Assembly (NCBI RefSeq): GCF_040361195.1
Contig: NZ_APNE01000001.1
DNA: 64,000 bases
Origin: Salinisphaera hydrothermalis
GTDB taxonomy: Bacteria; Pseudomonadota; Gammaproteobacteria; Nevskiales; Salinisphaeraceae
Direction: 5' to 3' (one strand)
The notes under the pieces are model-generated. The model was given only the letters and a program-made list of their open reading frames with translations. It searched no databases and had not been told where the DNA came from. Position numbers and translations under genes: made by a program. Within the stretch, counting starts at the first letter, position 1, and each line of letters opens with the position of its first letter. Below are positions 1 through 8,226 of the stretch, piece by piece.

Positions 1-761
1 CCACGGTGCTGGCCGGACTGGCGGCTAGCCTGGTGTCGTCGGACAAGATCAAGGAAGAAGACATCGAGCAGTTGAAGGAAGGCGACATGCTCGAAGCCAC
101 CTTCAACGAGTTCGCCGAGCAGTCGGAGCACATGCATGCGGCGCTCATCGACGAACGCGATCAGTACATGGCGGCCAAGCTGCTCGAACAAGACGAGACC
201 CCGGGCTCGACGTTGGTGGTGGTGGGCGCCGGCCATCTGAAGGGCCTGGCGCGCTATCTAGAAGCTGGTATGGACGATCCGGCCGGGCGCGTGTCTGAGC
301 TGGATAGCGTGCCGTCGGGCGCCCGCTGGGTGAAGTGGATCCCCTGGATCGTGGTAGCGGTCATCGTGGTCGGCTTCGCGCTGGGTTTTTCGCGTAGCAC
401 GGGTCTGGGCCAGCAGATGGTCGTGGAATGGGTGGTGATCAACGGTGCGCTCTCGGCGCTGGGTGCGCTGATCGCGCTCGGGCATCCGTTGACGATCGTT
501 ACGGCCTTCGTCGCCGCGCCGATCACCTCGCTCAACCCGACCATCGGCGCCGGCATGGTCACGGCCGCGGCCGAACTGTGGTTGCGTAAACCGCGGGTGG
601 GCGATTTCTCAACCCTGAAAACCGACGTAACCAGTGTGCGCGGGTGGTGGCGCAACCGGGTGTCGCGGACGTTGCTAGTGTTCCTGTTCTCGACCATCGG
701 CTCGGCGATCGGAACTTATGTCGCCGGGTTCCGGATATTCGGGCAGTTGGTCGGGAGTTGA
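1..761 (+). CDS. TraB/PrgY-family membrane protein, 5'-truncated
   Basis: The frame is already open at the left edge (codons from base 3), so the N-terminal part lies outside the window and the GTG at 6 is probably not the real start. About 250 C-terminal residues are visible. The first part carries the end of the TraB-like domain, with the VVVGAGHLKGL segment near residues 71-81. Three or four hydrophobic segments follow (about residues 110-130, 140-160, 165-185 and 220-245), as expected for the C-terminal membrane part of bacterial TraB/PrgY homologues. The family takes its name from pheromone-shutdown proteins, but its role in proteobacteria is not established. It is convergent with the regulator at 917-1933, with a short inverted-repeat element between them. 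Confidence 0.75.
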   Translation, partial: TVLAGLAASLVSSDKIKEEDIEQLKEGDMLEATFNEFAEQSEHMHAALIDERDQYMAAKLLEQDETPGSTLVVVGAGHLKGLARYLEAGMDDPAGRVSELDSVPSGARWVKWIPWIVVAVIVVGFALGFSRSTGLGQQMVVEWVVINGALSALGALIALGHPLTIVTAFVAAPITSLNPTIGAGMVTAAAELWLRKPRVGDFSTLKTDVTSVRGWWRNRVSRTLLVFLFSTIGSAIGTYVAGFRIFGQLVGS

Positions 762-807
762 CGACACTCTGACCGGTGACTCGGAGCGACCGCGCTATTG
801 CCGGGCC

Positions 808-858
808 CAGGGTCTGTCGGGTTTGGCGCGGGCTCGCACAAACCTCAACAGACCCTGA
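808..858. repeat. Short inverted-terminus element, copy 1 (51 bp)
   Basis: Bases 808-826 and 840-858 form imperfect inverted arms (CAGGGTCTGT at the left, ACAGACCCTG at the right) around a GC-rich centre. The right half, with GGCTCGCAC followed by AACCTCAACAGACCC, matches the right end of the larger elements at 32195-32491 and 48379-48714, so this looks like a minimal derivative of that family. It lies between two convergent genes and could also form a hairpin in either transcript, although no T-tract follows. Confidence 0.65.
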
Positions 859-916
859 CGCTTACGCGACGCTCCTGTCGTGGCGCGCTGGCGAGACGGC
901 GCGGCCGCGGATCGGC

Positions 917-1933
917 TCAGGGCCGATCCCGTAGCACTCGGTCGCCGGTGCGAGCCACGTGATTCGGCTGACGCTGTACATTCTCGGTGGCCTGGGCCAG
1001 GTTGAGCACTGTCTGGGCGATCGATTGCGTGGTGGCGAGCGTATCGATCGCGCCGGTGCGCAGGGCGCCGAGGATGCCGGTCACCTTGGTCGGCTCGCTG
1101 GCGGTGGCGATGACGTCGGGGATATGACGCAGGTGATCGATGGTCAGGCCGATCACGCGGCCGAGCAACTGGGTTTCCGCGAGGTTGCCGTCGATATCGA
1201 TGAAGTCGTAGCCCATGATGTCGCCGACCACCCCGAGCTGGCGCAACGCCGTGATTTCGTCGTTGGTGAACCAGCCCATGCGCACCATGTTGCTGTCTTC
1301 GAGAATATCGCCGACGCCCACCACGGCCACGTCGGCGTGCTGGGCCTTGGCCAGCGACTGGCGCACGGTATCGTTGGCGAGCAGGGCATCGCGGATATGC
1401 GTGTCGGAGACGATGGCCGGCGCATAGAGCGTGACGCTTTCGCCGCCGAAGCGCATGGCCATCTGGCGACAGATCTGGTCGGCGTTCATGGTCTCGCCGC
1501 CGCGATACGAGCCGCCGATGGCGCAGACGAAGCTGCAATGCCGGCGTTGATTGGACACCACATGCTCGGGCACCGCGCTCACGTTACGGCCCATGCCGAC
1601 CGCGACTACGCTGGTGTCGGTCAGCGTCTGGTCTAGATAGCGGGCCACCAGGCCAGCGAGCAACTCGCGCTGTCGTTCCGGGTCCTTGTGATCCACAGAG
1701 ATGATCGCGCGCCGGATGCCGAAGCGTTCGATCAACGCTTTTTCCAGCGCGGCCGTGGTGTTCGGCGGGTGCTGGAGCCGGACACGGATCTCGACGATGC
1801 CATCGGCGACTGCGCGCTTGAGCAGCCGCCCGACTTTAACGCGCGAGACTTCGAAACGGCTGGCCAGCTCTTCCTGGGTCCAACCGTCGATGTGATAGAG
1901 CTTGGCCAGCTCGGTCAGTTCATCAGGTGACAT
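917..1933 (-). CDS. SorC/DeoR-type sugar-responsive transcriptional regulator
   Basis: This 338-residue protein has an N-terminal helix-turn-helix (about residues 17-45, with GWTQEELASRFEVSRVKVGR) followed by a SorC-type sugar-binding domain (about 60-325). That domain belongs to the phosphosugar-isomerase-like fold and normally binds a phosphorylated sugar that tunes DNA binding. The length is typical for SorC proteins. It is divergent from the erythritol/L-threitol operon starting at 2379, which is the position of EryD, the SorC-family regulator of Brucella and rhizobial erythritol operons. I infer that it controls this operon, probably through the ATGTTCAT-type sites in the intergenic region. 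The effector cannot be read from sequence; a tetrulose phosphate is the obvious guess. Confidence 0.85.
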   Translation of the reverse strand: MSPDELTELAKLYHIDGWTQEELASRFEVSRVKVGRLLKRAVADGIVEIRVRLQHPPNTTAALEKALIERFGIRRAIISVDHKDPERQRELLAGLVARYLDQTLTDTSVVAVGMGRNVSAVPEHVVSNQRRHCSFVCAIGGSYRGGETMNADQICRQMAMRFGGESVTLYAPAIVSDTHIRDALLANDTVRQSLAKAQHADVAVVGVGDILEDSNMVRMGWFTNDEITALRQLGVVGDIMGYDFIDIDGNLAETQLLGRVIGLTIDHLRHIPDVIATASEPTKVTGILGALRTGAIDTLATTQSIAQTVLNLAQATENVQRQPNHVARTGDRVLRDRP

Positions 1934-2000
1934 AGATTTTGTCTTTCACCCCTCGTGCCTCGGCTGAACGCCTGAACAGTCTGCCCCGACGCTGGTGCGA

Positions 2001-2026
2001 TCATATGTTCGATTAATGTTCATATG
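2001..2026. promoter_or_regulatory. Candidate regulator-binding site near the SorC gene
   Basis: The stretch contains two direct copies of ATGTTC (2005-2010 and 2016-2021, one helical turn apart) bounded by CATATG at both ends. It lies about 70 bases upstream of the SorC-type gene. The second site of this kind (2215-2242) sits close to the promoter of the divergent operon. Autoregulation by the neighbouring regulator is an inference from the shared half-site. Confidence 0.4.
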
Positions 2027-2168
2027 CACTAGACCTTTATCCTACGGCCTCATCCCGCTCTGTCCAGTACCATGCTCGGCTATCAGCGCGCAATATTTCA
2101 GTATTCGCAGGAATTTGAGACCTAAGTCGTATCGACCAAAGTCTAGGTATGGAAAAGAGGGTTTCGCG

Positions 2169-2197
2169 TTGACCGCCCTCCGGGCGCGAAATAATAT
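2169..2197 (+). promoter_or_regulatory. Candidate sigma70 promoter of the tetritol operon
   Basis: TTGACC (2169-2174) and TAATAT (2192-2197) are separated by 17 bases, in the correct direction to transcribe the dehydrogenase gene at 2379. The -35 box differs from consensus at one base. The candidate operator at 2215-2242 would lie just downstream of the start point, a repressing position. Together with the upstream site it accounts for most of the recognisable content of the 445-base gap 1934-2378; nothing else stands out there. Confidence 0.5.
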
Positions 2198-2214
2198 CGA
2201 TCACGAATAAACAA

Positions 2215-2242
2215 ATGAACCGTGAATGATCAGATGTTCATT
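2215..2242. promoter_or_regulatory. Candidate operator, ATGAAC...GTTCAT inverted repeat
   Basis: ATGAAC (2215-2220) and GTTCAT (2236-2241) are inverted copies with 15 bases between them; the right half extends to ATGTTCATT. The same half-site appears twice at 2001-2026. Its position about 20-45 bases downstream of the predicted -10 box fits a repressor site for the adjacent SorC-type protein. Confidence 0.45.
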
Positions 2243-2378
2243 CGCGACTGGCCGGAACTGAAACGCTTGATACGAGCGTGGTTGGCGGCATCGGGCATAC
2301 GAATCGCCCGGTGCGGAGGACGAGGACCGGCCATGGCGTGCCCCGCGGCGCGAAAGTCACATTGAGGAGTCAGCCGTC

Positions 2379-3506
2379 ATGTCTGATGTTACCGATCGTC
2401 CCGAAACCGCCGCCCAGCTGGGCGATATCCCCAAAACCATGCAGGCCGTCGTCTGCTACGCGCCGGGCGACTATCGACTCGAGGAAGTGGAAGTGCCCAC
2501 GCCGGGCCCGGGCGAGATCCTGTGCCGGGTGGAAATGGTCGGCATCTGTATGTCGGACGTGAAGGTCTACCACGGCGCGCCGTCCTTCTGGGGCGACGAC
2601 ACCCAGCCGCGCTACGTCAAGCCGCCGATGATCCCGGGCCACGAGTTCGTCTGCCACGTAGTCGCCCTTGGTGAGGGCGCCGGTGAGGCCAAGAACGTCA
2701 AGATTGGTGATCGCGTGATCTCCGAGCAGATCGTGCCGTGCTGGGATTGCCGCTACTGCAACCGCGGCCAGTACTGGATGTGCGAAAAGCACGACCTGTA
2801 CGGTTTCCAGAGCAACGTGAACGGCGCGTTCGCGCAGTACATGATCTTCACCAAGGAAGGCATCGTGCATCACGTGCCCGATCATGTGCCGGCCGAGGAA
2901 GCCGTGCTGGTCGAGCCGCTGGCCTGCTCGCTGCACGCCGCCGACCGCGCCCAGGTCACGCCCGATGATGTGGTCGTGATTGCCGGCGCCGGCACGCTGG
3001 GGCTGGGCATCATCGGCCAGGTTGCACTGTCGAATCCGAAGAAACTGATCGTGCTGGATCTCAAGCCTGAGCGGGCCAAGTTCGCCAAGCAGCTGGGCGC
3101 GCACGAAGTCTGGAACCCGGCCGAGGAAGACGTGATCGAGAAGATCAAGTCGATCACCGATGGCTATGGTTGCGATATCTACATTGAGGCCACCGGTTAC
3201 CACAAGGCGGTGAATCAGGGCATTCACATGCTGCGCAAGCTGGGCCGCTTCGTGGAGTTCTCGGTGTTCGGTTCCGAGGTCACGCTCGACTGGTCGATCA
3301 TCAGCGATCGCAAGGAACTGGATGTTCTGGGGTCGCATCTCGGTCCCTATACCTATCCGCGCGCGATCGATTTCGTCGCCACTCGCAAGCTCGACATGCG
3401 GGGCGTGGTCACCCACACCTACCCGATGTCGAAATTCCACGAGGCGCTCGAGGTCATGGAGCGCGGCGAGAATTCGATGAAGGTTGCGCTCGACCCGCAC
3501 AGCTGA
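2379..3506 (+). CDS. eltD: Zinc-dependent erythritol/L-threitol dehydrogenase (proposed)
   Basis: This is a 375-residue medium-chain alcohol dehydrogenase. Catalytic-zinc ligands are Cys57 (in GICMSD) and His88-Glu89. The structural zinc site is Cys121, 124, 127 and 135. The NAD-binding turn GAGTLG is at 203-208. GAGGAG lies 9 bases before the ATG. It is the first gene of an operon that also encodes a DhaK-DhaL kinase, a TIM-like isomerase and an RpiB-like isomerase, the enzyme set described for tetritol catabolism in Mycobacterium smegmatis. In that route this enzyme oxidises erythritol or L-threitol to L-erythrulose. The family is clear; the substrate rests on operon content and on overall resemblance to enzymes annotated erythritol/L-threitol dehydrogenase. 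Another polyol remains possible. Confidence 0.8.
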   Translation: MSDVTDRPETAAQLGDIPKTMQAVVCYAPGDYRLEEVEVPTPGPGEILCRVEMVGICMSDVKVYHGAPSFWGDDTQPRYVKPPMIPGHEFVCHVVALGEGAGEAKNVKIGDRVISEQIVPCWDCRYCNRGQYWMCEKHDLYGFQSNVNGAFAQYMIFTKEGIVHHVPDHVPAEEAVLVEPLACSLHAADRAQVTPDDVVVIAGAGTLGLGIIGQVALSNPKKLIVLDLKPERAKFAKQLGAHEVWNPAEEDVIEKIKSITDGYGCDIYIEATGYHKAVNQGIHMLRKLGRFVEFSVFGSEVTLDWSIISDRKELDVLGSHLGPYTYPRAIDFVATRKLDMRGVVTHTYPMSKFHEALEVMERGENSMKVALDPHS

Positions 3507-3665
3507 TCAGGACAGGCCGTCGCGCTGCCGGTGCATGGGTGGCGTGACGGTGACCGACCATTCGCAAGGCCGTGCGGCCGCCCGGCACAAGAGCGCAGAA
3601 GCGCCGGCCTGGCGGGACGCGCGGGCCGGCGCTCGATTCTCGGATCGGTTGCCCGGGAGGATGCC

Positions 3666-3755
3666 ATGACTAGCCAAACCATCGTGCCGCGCGAGATCTC
3701 GCACGGCTTCACCCACGAAGCAGACAACGCCCTCGCGGCGGGGAGTTCCGCATGA
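3666..3755 (+). CDS. 29-residue mini-ORF coupled to the DUF2291 gene
   Basis: An ATG at 3666 is preceded by a strong GGGAGG (3655-3660) at good spacing. It opens a 29-codon frame (MTSQTIVPREISHGF...) that ends in TGA overlapping the ATG of the DUF2291 gene as ATGA. The peptide has no signal, membrane segment or recognisable motif. It could be a real microprotein or a leader whose translation delivers ribosomes to the next gene. The ribosome-binding site and the ATGA overlap support translation; the function is unknown. Confidence 0.4.
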   Translation: MTSQTIVPREISHGFTHEADNALAAGSSA

Positions 3756-4417
3756 CCGCGGCCACCAGTTCGAATCGCCCGGGCGCCAGCAAGATGTCGC
3801 CGATGGTCAAGCGCGGGATCGGTGCTGCCGTCGTCGTCGCGCTGCTTATCGCCATGGGTCTGGATACGACAGTCGTGCCGATCGGCTCCGACATCGGCGC
3901 CTCTGCGGACCAGTTCTCGCCGGAGAAATACGGCAAGTCCGAGTTCCCCAAGGTGCAGCAGAAGATCGAGCAGCGCGCGGCGCCAGCGCCGGTGCTGGTC
4001 AAGGCGCTCAAGGACAACAAGGACACCGCGGTCAAGAAATACGGCGTGCCCAACGACATCGGGCCGATCCTGTCGGTGAAGTTCACCGGCACCGTGGGTG
4101 ACGGCCAGGACGGGATCTATAACGTGAAGGTGCCGGGCGTGCCCGACGATCTGACGATCCGCGTGCAGACCGGTCCGGCCGTGATGGGCACCGTCCTGCG
4201 CGATGGCGCCGGCGATATCAGCTTCGGCGATTTCACCAACCAGATTCAGTATCAGAACGCCGGCGCGGCCATCAATAACGAGATGAAAAAGGAAGTGCTC
4301 TCCGGCCTCAACCGCGATGCGCTGAAGGGCAAGAAAGTCACCGTCGTCGGTGCCTTCCAGTTGATCAACCCGAGCAACTGGCTGGTGACCCCCGTACGTT
4401 TCAGTGTGCAGCAATGA
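3752..4417 (+). CDS. DUF2291-family protein of a sugar ABC importer operon
   Basis: This 221-residue protein has one N-terminal hydrophobic segment (about residues 25-48) that probably acts as an anchor or uncleaved signal, followed by a soluble periplasmic part. It matches the DUF2291 family, which is encoded next to RbsA/RbsC/RbsB-type importers in many polyol and pentose operons and has no defined biochemical role. Its start overlaps the mini-ORF stop and its stop overlaps the ATPase start at 4414 (ATGA), so the three are translationally coupled. An accessory role in uptake or transporter assembly is inferred from context only. Confidence 0.75.
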   Translation: MTAATSSNRPGASKMSPMVKRGIGAAVVVALLIAMGLDTTVVPIGSDIGASADQFSPEKYGKSEFPKVQQKIEQRAAPAPVLVKALKDNKDTAVKKYGVPNDIGPILSVKFTGTVGDGQDGIYNVKVPGVPDDLTIRVQTGPAVMGTVLRDGAGDISFGDFTNQIQYQNAGAAINNEMKKEVLSGLNRDALKGKKVTVVGAFQLINPSNWLVTPVRFSVQQ

Positions 4418-5952
4418 GTGATACCCAGCGGACATCCGGAGGCGATGCGCCGGTGCTCTCCGCGCGCAACGTGGTCAAGCACTACGGCGGCGTGCAGGCG
4501 CTCAAGGGTGTGGACTTCGATATCTATCGCGGCACCGTGACCACGCTGTTCGGGGAGAACGGCGCGGGCAAGTCCACGTTGATGAAGATCCTGTCCGGCG
4601 TCGAGCAGCCGACCGACGGCCAGCTCATTCTCGATGGTGAGCCGGTGCGCTTTGCCTCGACCGTTGAGGCTCAGCACCGCGGAATCTCGATCATCCACCA
4701 GGAGCTGTCGCTGGCGCCGAATATGTCGGTACGCGACAACATTTTCATGGGTCGCGAGCTGCGCCGCGCCGGTGGAGTGGATTATGCCGAAGAGGCCCGT
4801 CAGGCCGCCGCGCTGATGACGGAACTCGAGGAAGATATCCACCCGTTGACCAAGGTCGGCGATCTGCGCGTCGGTCAGCAGCAGATCGTGGAAATCGCGC
4901 GTGCGCTGTCGGTGGATGCGCGCATCCTGATCATGGACGAGCCGACCTCGGCGCTGTCTGCCACCGAGGTGGACGTGCTGTTCAAGGTGATTCGCGATCT
5001 CACCGCGCGCGGCGTGGCAATCGTGTATATCTCGCACCATCTCGAGGAGGCGCTGGAGATCACCGACCACGCCGTGGTGCTGCGCGACGGCAGCATGACG
5101 GCCAAGGCCGAGCGCGCGGATATCGATCTGGCGTGGATCGTGCGCAACATGGTGGGCGAGAACTTCGATCTGGGCTCGCCGCCGACCGGCTATGAGTTCG
5201 GCGATACGCTGTTGTCGGTGCAGTCGCTGACCGTGCCGGACGATTCCAACGTCGACCGGGCCGCCGTGGATCATCTGTCGCTGGATGTACGTGCTGGTGA
5301 GGTCGTGTGTATCTACGGCCTGATGGGCGCCGGGCGCACCGAACTGCTGGAAGCCCTGGCCGGGGCCTCGCAGGTCAGCGATGGCAAGGTGATGCTGGAA
5401 GGCCGCGACGTGACCCATATGGATATCGCGCAGCGTATTGCCGCCGGTTTGGTACTCGTGCCGGAGGATCGGCAGCGTGACGGTCTGGTCCAGACCATGA
5501 CCGTAGGCCGCAATCTCTCGCTGGCGAGCATCGGCGCCTTCGTCAAGAACCTGTTTCTTTCCAATTCCGGCGAGCGCGGACTGGTCGACGATTCGATCCG
5601 CGACGTGCACGTCAAGACCGACGGGCCGGGCGCGATGATTGGGTCGCTGTCCGGCGGCAACCAGCAGAAGGTCGTCATCGGCAAGATGGTGACCACCGAT
5701 CCGAAGGTGATCCTGCTCGACGAACCCAGCCGCGGCATCGACATCGGCGCCAAGGCCGAGGTGTTCAAGCTGCTCGCCGAGCGGGCGAAGCAGGGGCTGG
5801 GCGTCGTCTACTCGACCTCCGAGGTCAACGAGTGTCTGTCGATCGCCCACCGCATCATCGTCATGGGCCGTGGCCGCATCGTCGCCGAATTCGGGCCCGA
5901 TGTCTCCAAGGAACAGATCATGGCCGCCTCGGGCGAGTCCGTGGCCGCGTAA
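4414..5952 (+). CDS. Sugar ABC importer ATPase, two fused domains (RbsA/MglA type)
   Basis: This 512-residue protein has two nucleotide-binding domains. The first has Walker A GENGAGKST (47-55), a VGQQQ signature (153-157) and Walker B ILIMDEPTS (171-179). The second has the degenerate Walker A GLMGAGRTE typical of RbsA/MglA proteins (302-310), and an intact LSGGNQQKV signature (412-420) with ILLDEPSRG after it. It powers the importer formed with the permease at 5977 and the binding protein at 7171. The operon suggests erythritol or another tetritol as the cargo, as with EryE in rhizobia, but ribose-like sugars are not excluded from sequence alone. Confidence 0.9.
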   Translation: MSDTQRTSGGDAPVLSARNVVKHYGGVQALKGVDFDIYRGTVTTLFGENGAGKSTLMKILSGVEQPTDGQLILDGEPVRFASTVEAQHRGISIIHQELSLAPNMSVRDNIFMGRELRRAGGVDYAEEARQAAALMTELEEDIHPLTKVGDLRVGQQQIVEIARALSVDARILIMDEPTSALSATEVDVLFKVIRDLTARGVAIVYISHHLEEALEITDHAVVLRDGSMTAKAERADIDLAWIVRNMVGENFDLGSPPTGYEFGDTLLSVQSLTVPDDSNVDRAAVDHLSLDVRAGEVVCIYGLMGAGRTELLEALAGASQVSDGKVMLEGRDVTHMDIAQRIAAGLVLVPEDRQRDGLVQTMTVGRNLSLASIGAFVKNLFLSNSGERGLVDDSIRDVHVKTDGPGAMIGSLSGGNQQKVVIGKMVTTDPKVILLDEPSRGIDIGAKAEVFKLLAERAKQGLGVVYSTSEVNECLSIAHRIIVMGRGRIVAEFGPDVSKEQIMAASGESVAA

Positions 5953-5976
5953 GCCTTACGACCAGGAATTACAAAC

Positions 5977-7134
5977 ATGAGCGATACACGCGCTGCAACC
6001 AACACGAAGGGCAAGAGCGGGCTGTTTGCCAACGGTTTCGACCCGGTCGGCCTGCTGCTCGAAGGACGGGCGTTCTTCGGCCTGATCGCGATCATCGTGG
6101 TCTTTTCCTATCTGTCGCCGAATTACTTCACGTTCGACAACCTGCTGACCATGTCCTCGCACGTGGCCATTTACGGCCTGCTCGGTCTGGGCATGCTGTT
6201 GGTGATTTTGAACGGCGGCATCGATCTGTCGGTGGGCTCCACGCTGGGACTTTGCGGGGTCATGGCCGGCTTTTTCATCCACGGCGTGGAACTCGCGCCG
6301 CTTGGTGTGACGCTGTATCCGCCGATCTGGGTGGTTGCCGTGCTGGTCTGCGGCGTTGGCGCGTTCGTCGGGTTGGTCAACGGTATCCTGATTGCCCGCT
6401 TCAAGGTGCCGCCGTTCGTGGCCACCCTGGGCTCGCTGTACGCCGTGCGCGGTATCGCGCTGCTGATCACCGGCGGCCTGACCTACAACAACCTGGGCGG
6501 TAAGGAAGCCCTGGGCAACACCGGCTTCGACTGGCTGGGCTTCAACCGGCTGTTCGACATTCCGATCGGCGTGCTGGTGATGATCGTGGTCGCGCTCATT
6601 CTGAGCGTGGTGCTCAACAAGACCGCGTTCGGCCGCTGGTTGTATGCCTCGGGCGGCAACGAGCGCGCTGCGCGTCTGTCGGGCGTACCGGTCAAGCGGG
6701 TCAAGATTTCGGTGTATGTACTGTCGGGCATTTGTGCCGCCATCGCCGGTCTGGTGCTGACCTCCGAGCTGACCTCGGCCGGGCCGACCGCGGGTACCAC
6801 CTATGAACTGACCGCTATCGCCACGGTGGTGATTGGCGGGGCGGCGCTGACCGGCGGTATCGGTAACGTGCGCGGCACCTTGCTGGGCGCATTCGTGATC
6901 GGCTTTCTGTCCGATGGCCTGGTCATCGTGGGTGTGTCGGCCTATTGGCAAATGGTGTTCACCGGCGCCGTGATCGTGCTCGCTGTCCTGCTGAACTCGA
7001 TCGAATACAGCGGCCGTGCCAAGAAGAAGAGCTCGAACGACGGCGGTGCCACGCCGTCGCCGCAGAAAACCGAATCCGCCGGAACCGCCGCATCGGGCGG
7101 CGCCCGACAGGTTCCACAAAAGACCGCCGGCTGA
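5977..7134 (+). CDS. Sugar ABC importer permease (RbsC type) with long hydrophilic tail
   Basis: This 385-residue inner-membrane protein has about nine or ten hydrophobic segments between residues 25 and 345. It carries the family motif around GGIDLSVGSTLGL (about 75-87), which is part of the CUT2 permease signature. The final 37 or so residues are hydrophilic, rich in Lys, Ser, Gly and Ala, and have no counterpart in a typical 320-350-residue RbsC. It lies 24 bases after the ATPase gene and just before the binding protein, completing an RbsABC-type importer. A tetritol is the likely cargo by context. Confidence 0.9.
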   Translation: MSDTRAATNTKGKSGLFANGFDPVGLLLEGRAFFGLIAIIVVFSYLSPNYFTFDNLLTMSSHVAIYGLLGLGMLLVILNGGIDLSVGSTLGLCGVMAGFFIHGVELAPLGVTLYPPIWVVAVLVCGVGAFVGLVNGILIARFKVPPFVATLGSLYAVRGIALLITGGLTYNNLGGKEALGNTGFDWLGFNRLFDIPIGVLVMIVVALILSVVLNKTAFGRWLYASGGNERAARLSGVPVKRVKISVYVLSGICAAIAGLVLTSELTSAGPTAGTTYELTAIATVVIGGAALTGGIGNVRGTLLGAFVIGFLSDGLVIVGVSAYWQMVFTGAVIVLAVLLNSIEYSGRAKKKSSNDGGATPSPQKTESAGTAASGGARQVPQKTAG

Positions 7135-7170
7135 CCGGGGGATGCAACCAAAGAGAAGGAGATGCAAGCA

Positions 7171-8154
7171 ATGCTACGCAGAACAATAATCCTGGCCGGT
7201 GCCGCCATGGTCGCCGCCGCGGCCTTCACCGGCCTGTCCACGGCGTCCGCGGCCGATTCCGGCAACGGCAAGCTGATCAGTATTATCGTCAACGATCCGT
7301 CGAATCCGTACTGGCGCACCGAGGGCCAAGTGGCGGCCACGGAAGCCCGCTCGCTGGGTTACAAGGCCAACGTGTCGGCGCATAAGGGTGATACCAACAC
7401 CGAGCGCAACCTGATCGACACCGCCATCACCAACCACTCGGCGGCGATCATCCTGGACCCGGCCAACGCCGACGGTTCCATTGGTTCGGTAAAGAAGGCC
7501 GTACAGGCCGGTATCCCGGTGTTCCTGGTCAACGCCGAGATCAACCAGAAGGGTCTGGCCAAGGCGCAGCTGGTGTCCAACAACGCGCAGGGCGCGGCGC
7601 TGGGTGCGCAGCAGTTCGTCAAGGCCATCGGCGGCAAGGGCAAGTACGTCGAGCTCAAGGGCGCGCCGTCGGATAACAACGCGGCCACGCGTTCCAACGG
7701 TTATCGCACTGTGCTGTCGCAGTACCCGGACCTGAAACGGGTCGCCCATCAGGTCGCCAACTGGGACCGCACCCAGGGCCACGACAAGATGCAGGGCATG
7801 CTGCAGGCGCACCCGAACATCAACGGTGTGCTCAGCGGTAACGACGAAATGGCCCTCGGCGCCATTGCCGCGCTCAAGGAAGCCGGCAAGCTCAAGGGCG
7901 TGACGGTTGGCGGTTTCGACGGTTCCCCGGACGCCGTGGATGCGGTCAAGTCGGGCGAGCTGGCCTACACCGTGCTGCAGCCGGTTGCCGTGTTCGCGAA
8001 GAAGGCGGTCGACGAAGCCGACCACTACATCAAGCATGGCAACACCGGTGTTGATCACGAGAAGCAGCTGTTCGACTGCGTCCTGATCACCAAGAAGAAC
8101 GCCGACGACTTCGTCGCCCCGTTCACCCTGAAGAGCATGACCAGCAGCTCGTAA
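7171..8154 (+). CDS. Periplasmic sugar/polyol-binding protein (RbsB type)
   Basis: I place the start at the ATG at 7171, because AAGGAG (7156-7161) is 9 bases before it; the ATG at 7162 abuts that site. The product (327 residues) has a Sec signal peptide ending near STASA and then a periplasmic-binding-protein fold of the type-I sugar-binding class (LISIIVNDPSNPYW at the N-terminus, GGFDGSPDAVDAV near 250). It should deliver its ligand to the adjacent permease. The operon implies erythritol, L-threitol or a related tetritol. A strong terminator-like hairpin follows the gene. Confidence 0.9.
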   Translation: MLRRTIILAGAAMVAAAAFTGLSTASAADSGNGKLISIIVNDPSNPYWRTEGQVAATEARSLGYKANVSAHKGDTNTERNLIDTAITNHSAAIILDPANADGSIGSVKKAVQAGIPVFLVNAEINQKGLAKAQLVSNNAQGAALGAQQFVKAIGGKGKYVELKGAPSDNNAATRSNGYRTVLSQYPDLKRVAHQVANWDRTQGHDKMQGMLQAHPNINGVLSGNDEMALGAIAALKEAGKLKGVTVGGFDGSPDAVDAVKSGELAYTVLQPVAVFAKKAVDEADHYIKHGNTGVDHEKQLFDCVLITKKNADDFVAPFTLKSMTSSS

Positions 8155-8182
8155 ACCCGCTACGGCATCAAGCCGACGAGTG

Positions 8183-8214
8183 CGCGCGGGCCGTGGTGGC
8201 CCGCGCGTTTTGTT
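8183..8214 (+). terminator. Intra-operon terminator-like hairpin
   Basis: A perfect 10-bp stem (CGCGCGGGCC, 8183-8192, pairing with 8198-8207) around a 5-base loop is followed by TTTTGTT. It separates the binding-protein gene from the kinase gene, whose own GAGGAG lies just downstream. It may stop part of the transcription, or protect the 3' end of the transporter mRNA, so that importer and enzymes are made in different amounts. Confidence 0.75.
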
Positions 8215-8226
8215 GAGGAGTTCCCC

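Noticed and set aside
4252..5850. A 532-codon frame opposite the RbsA-type ATPase
   Set aside because: Antisense shadow of a gene with all ATPase motifs intact.
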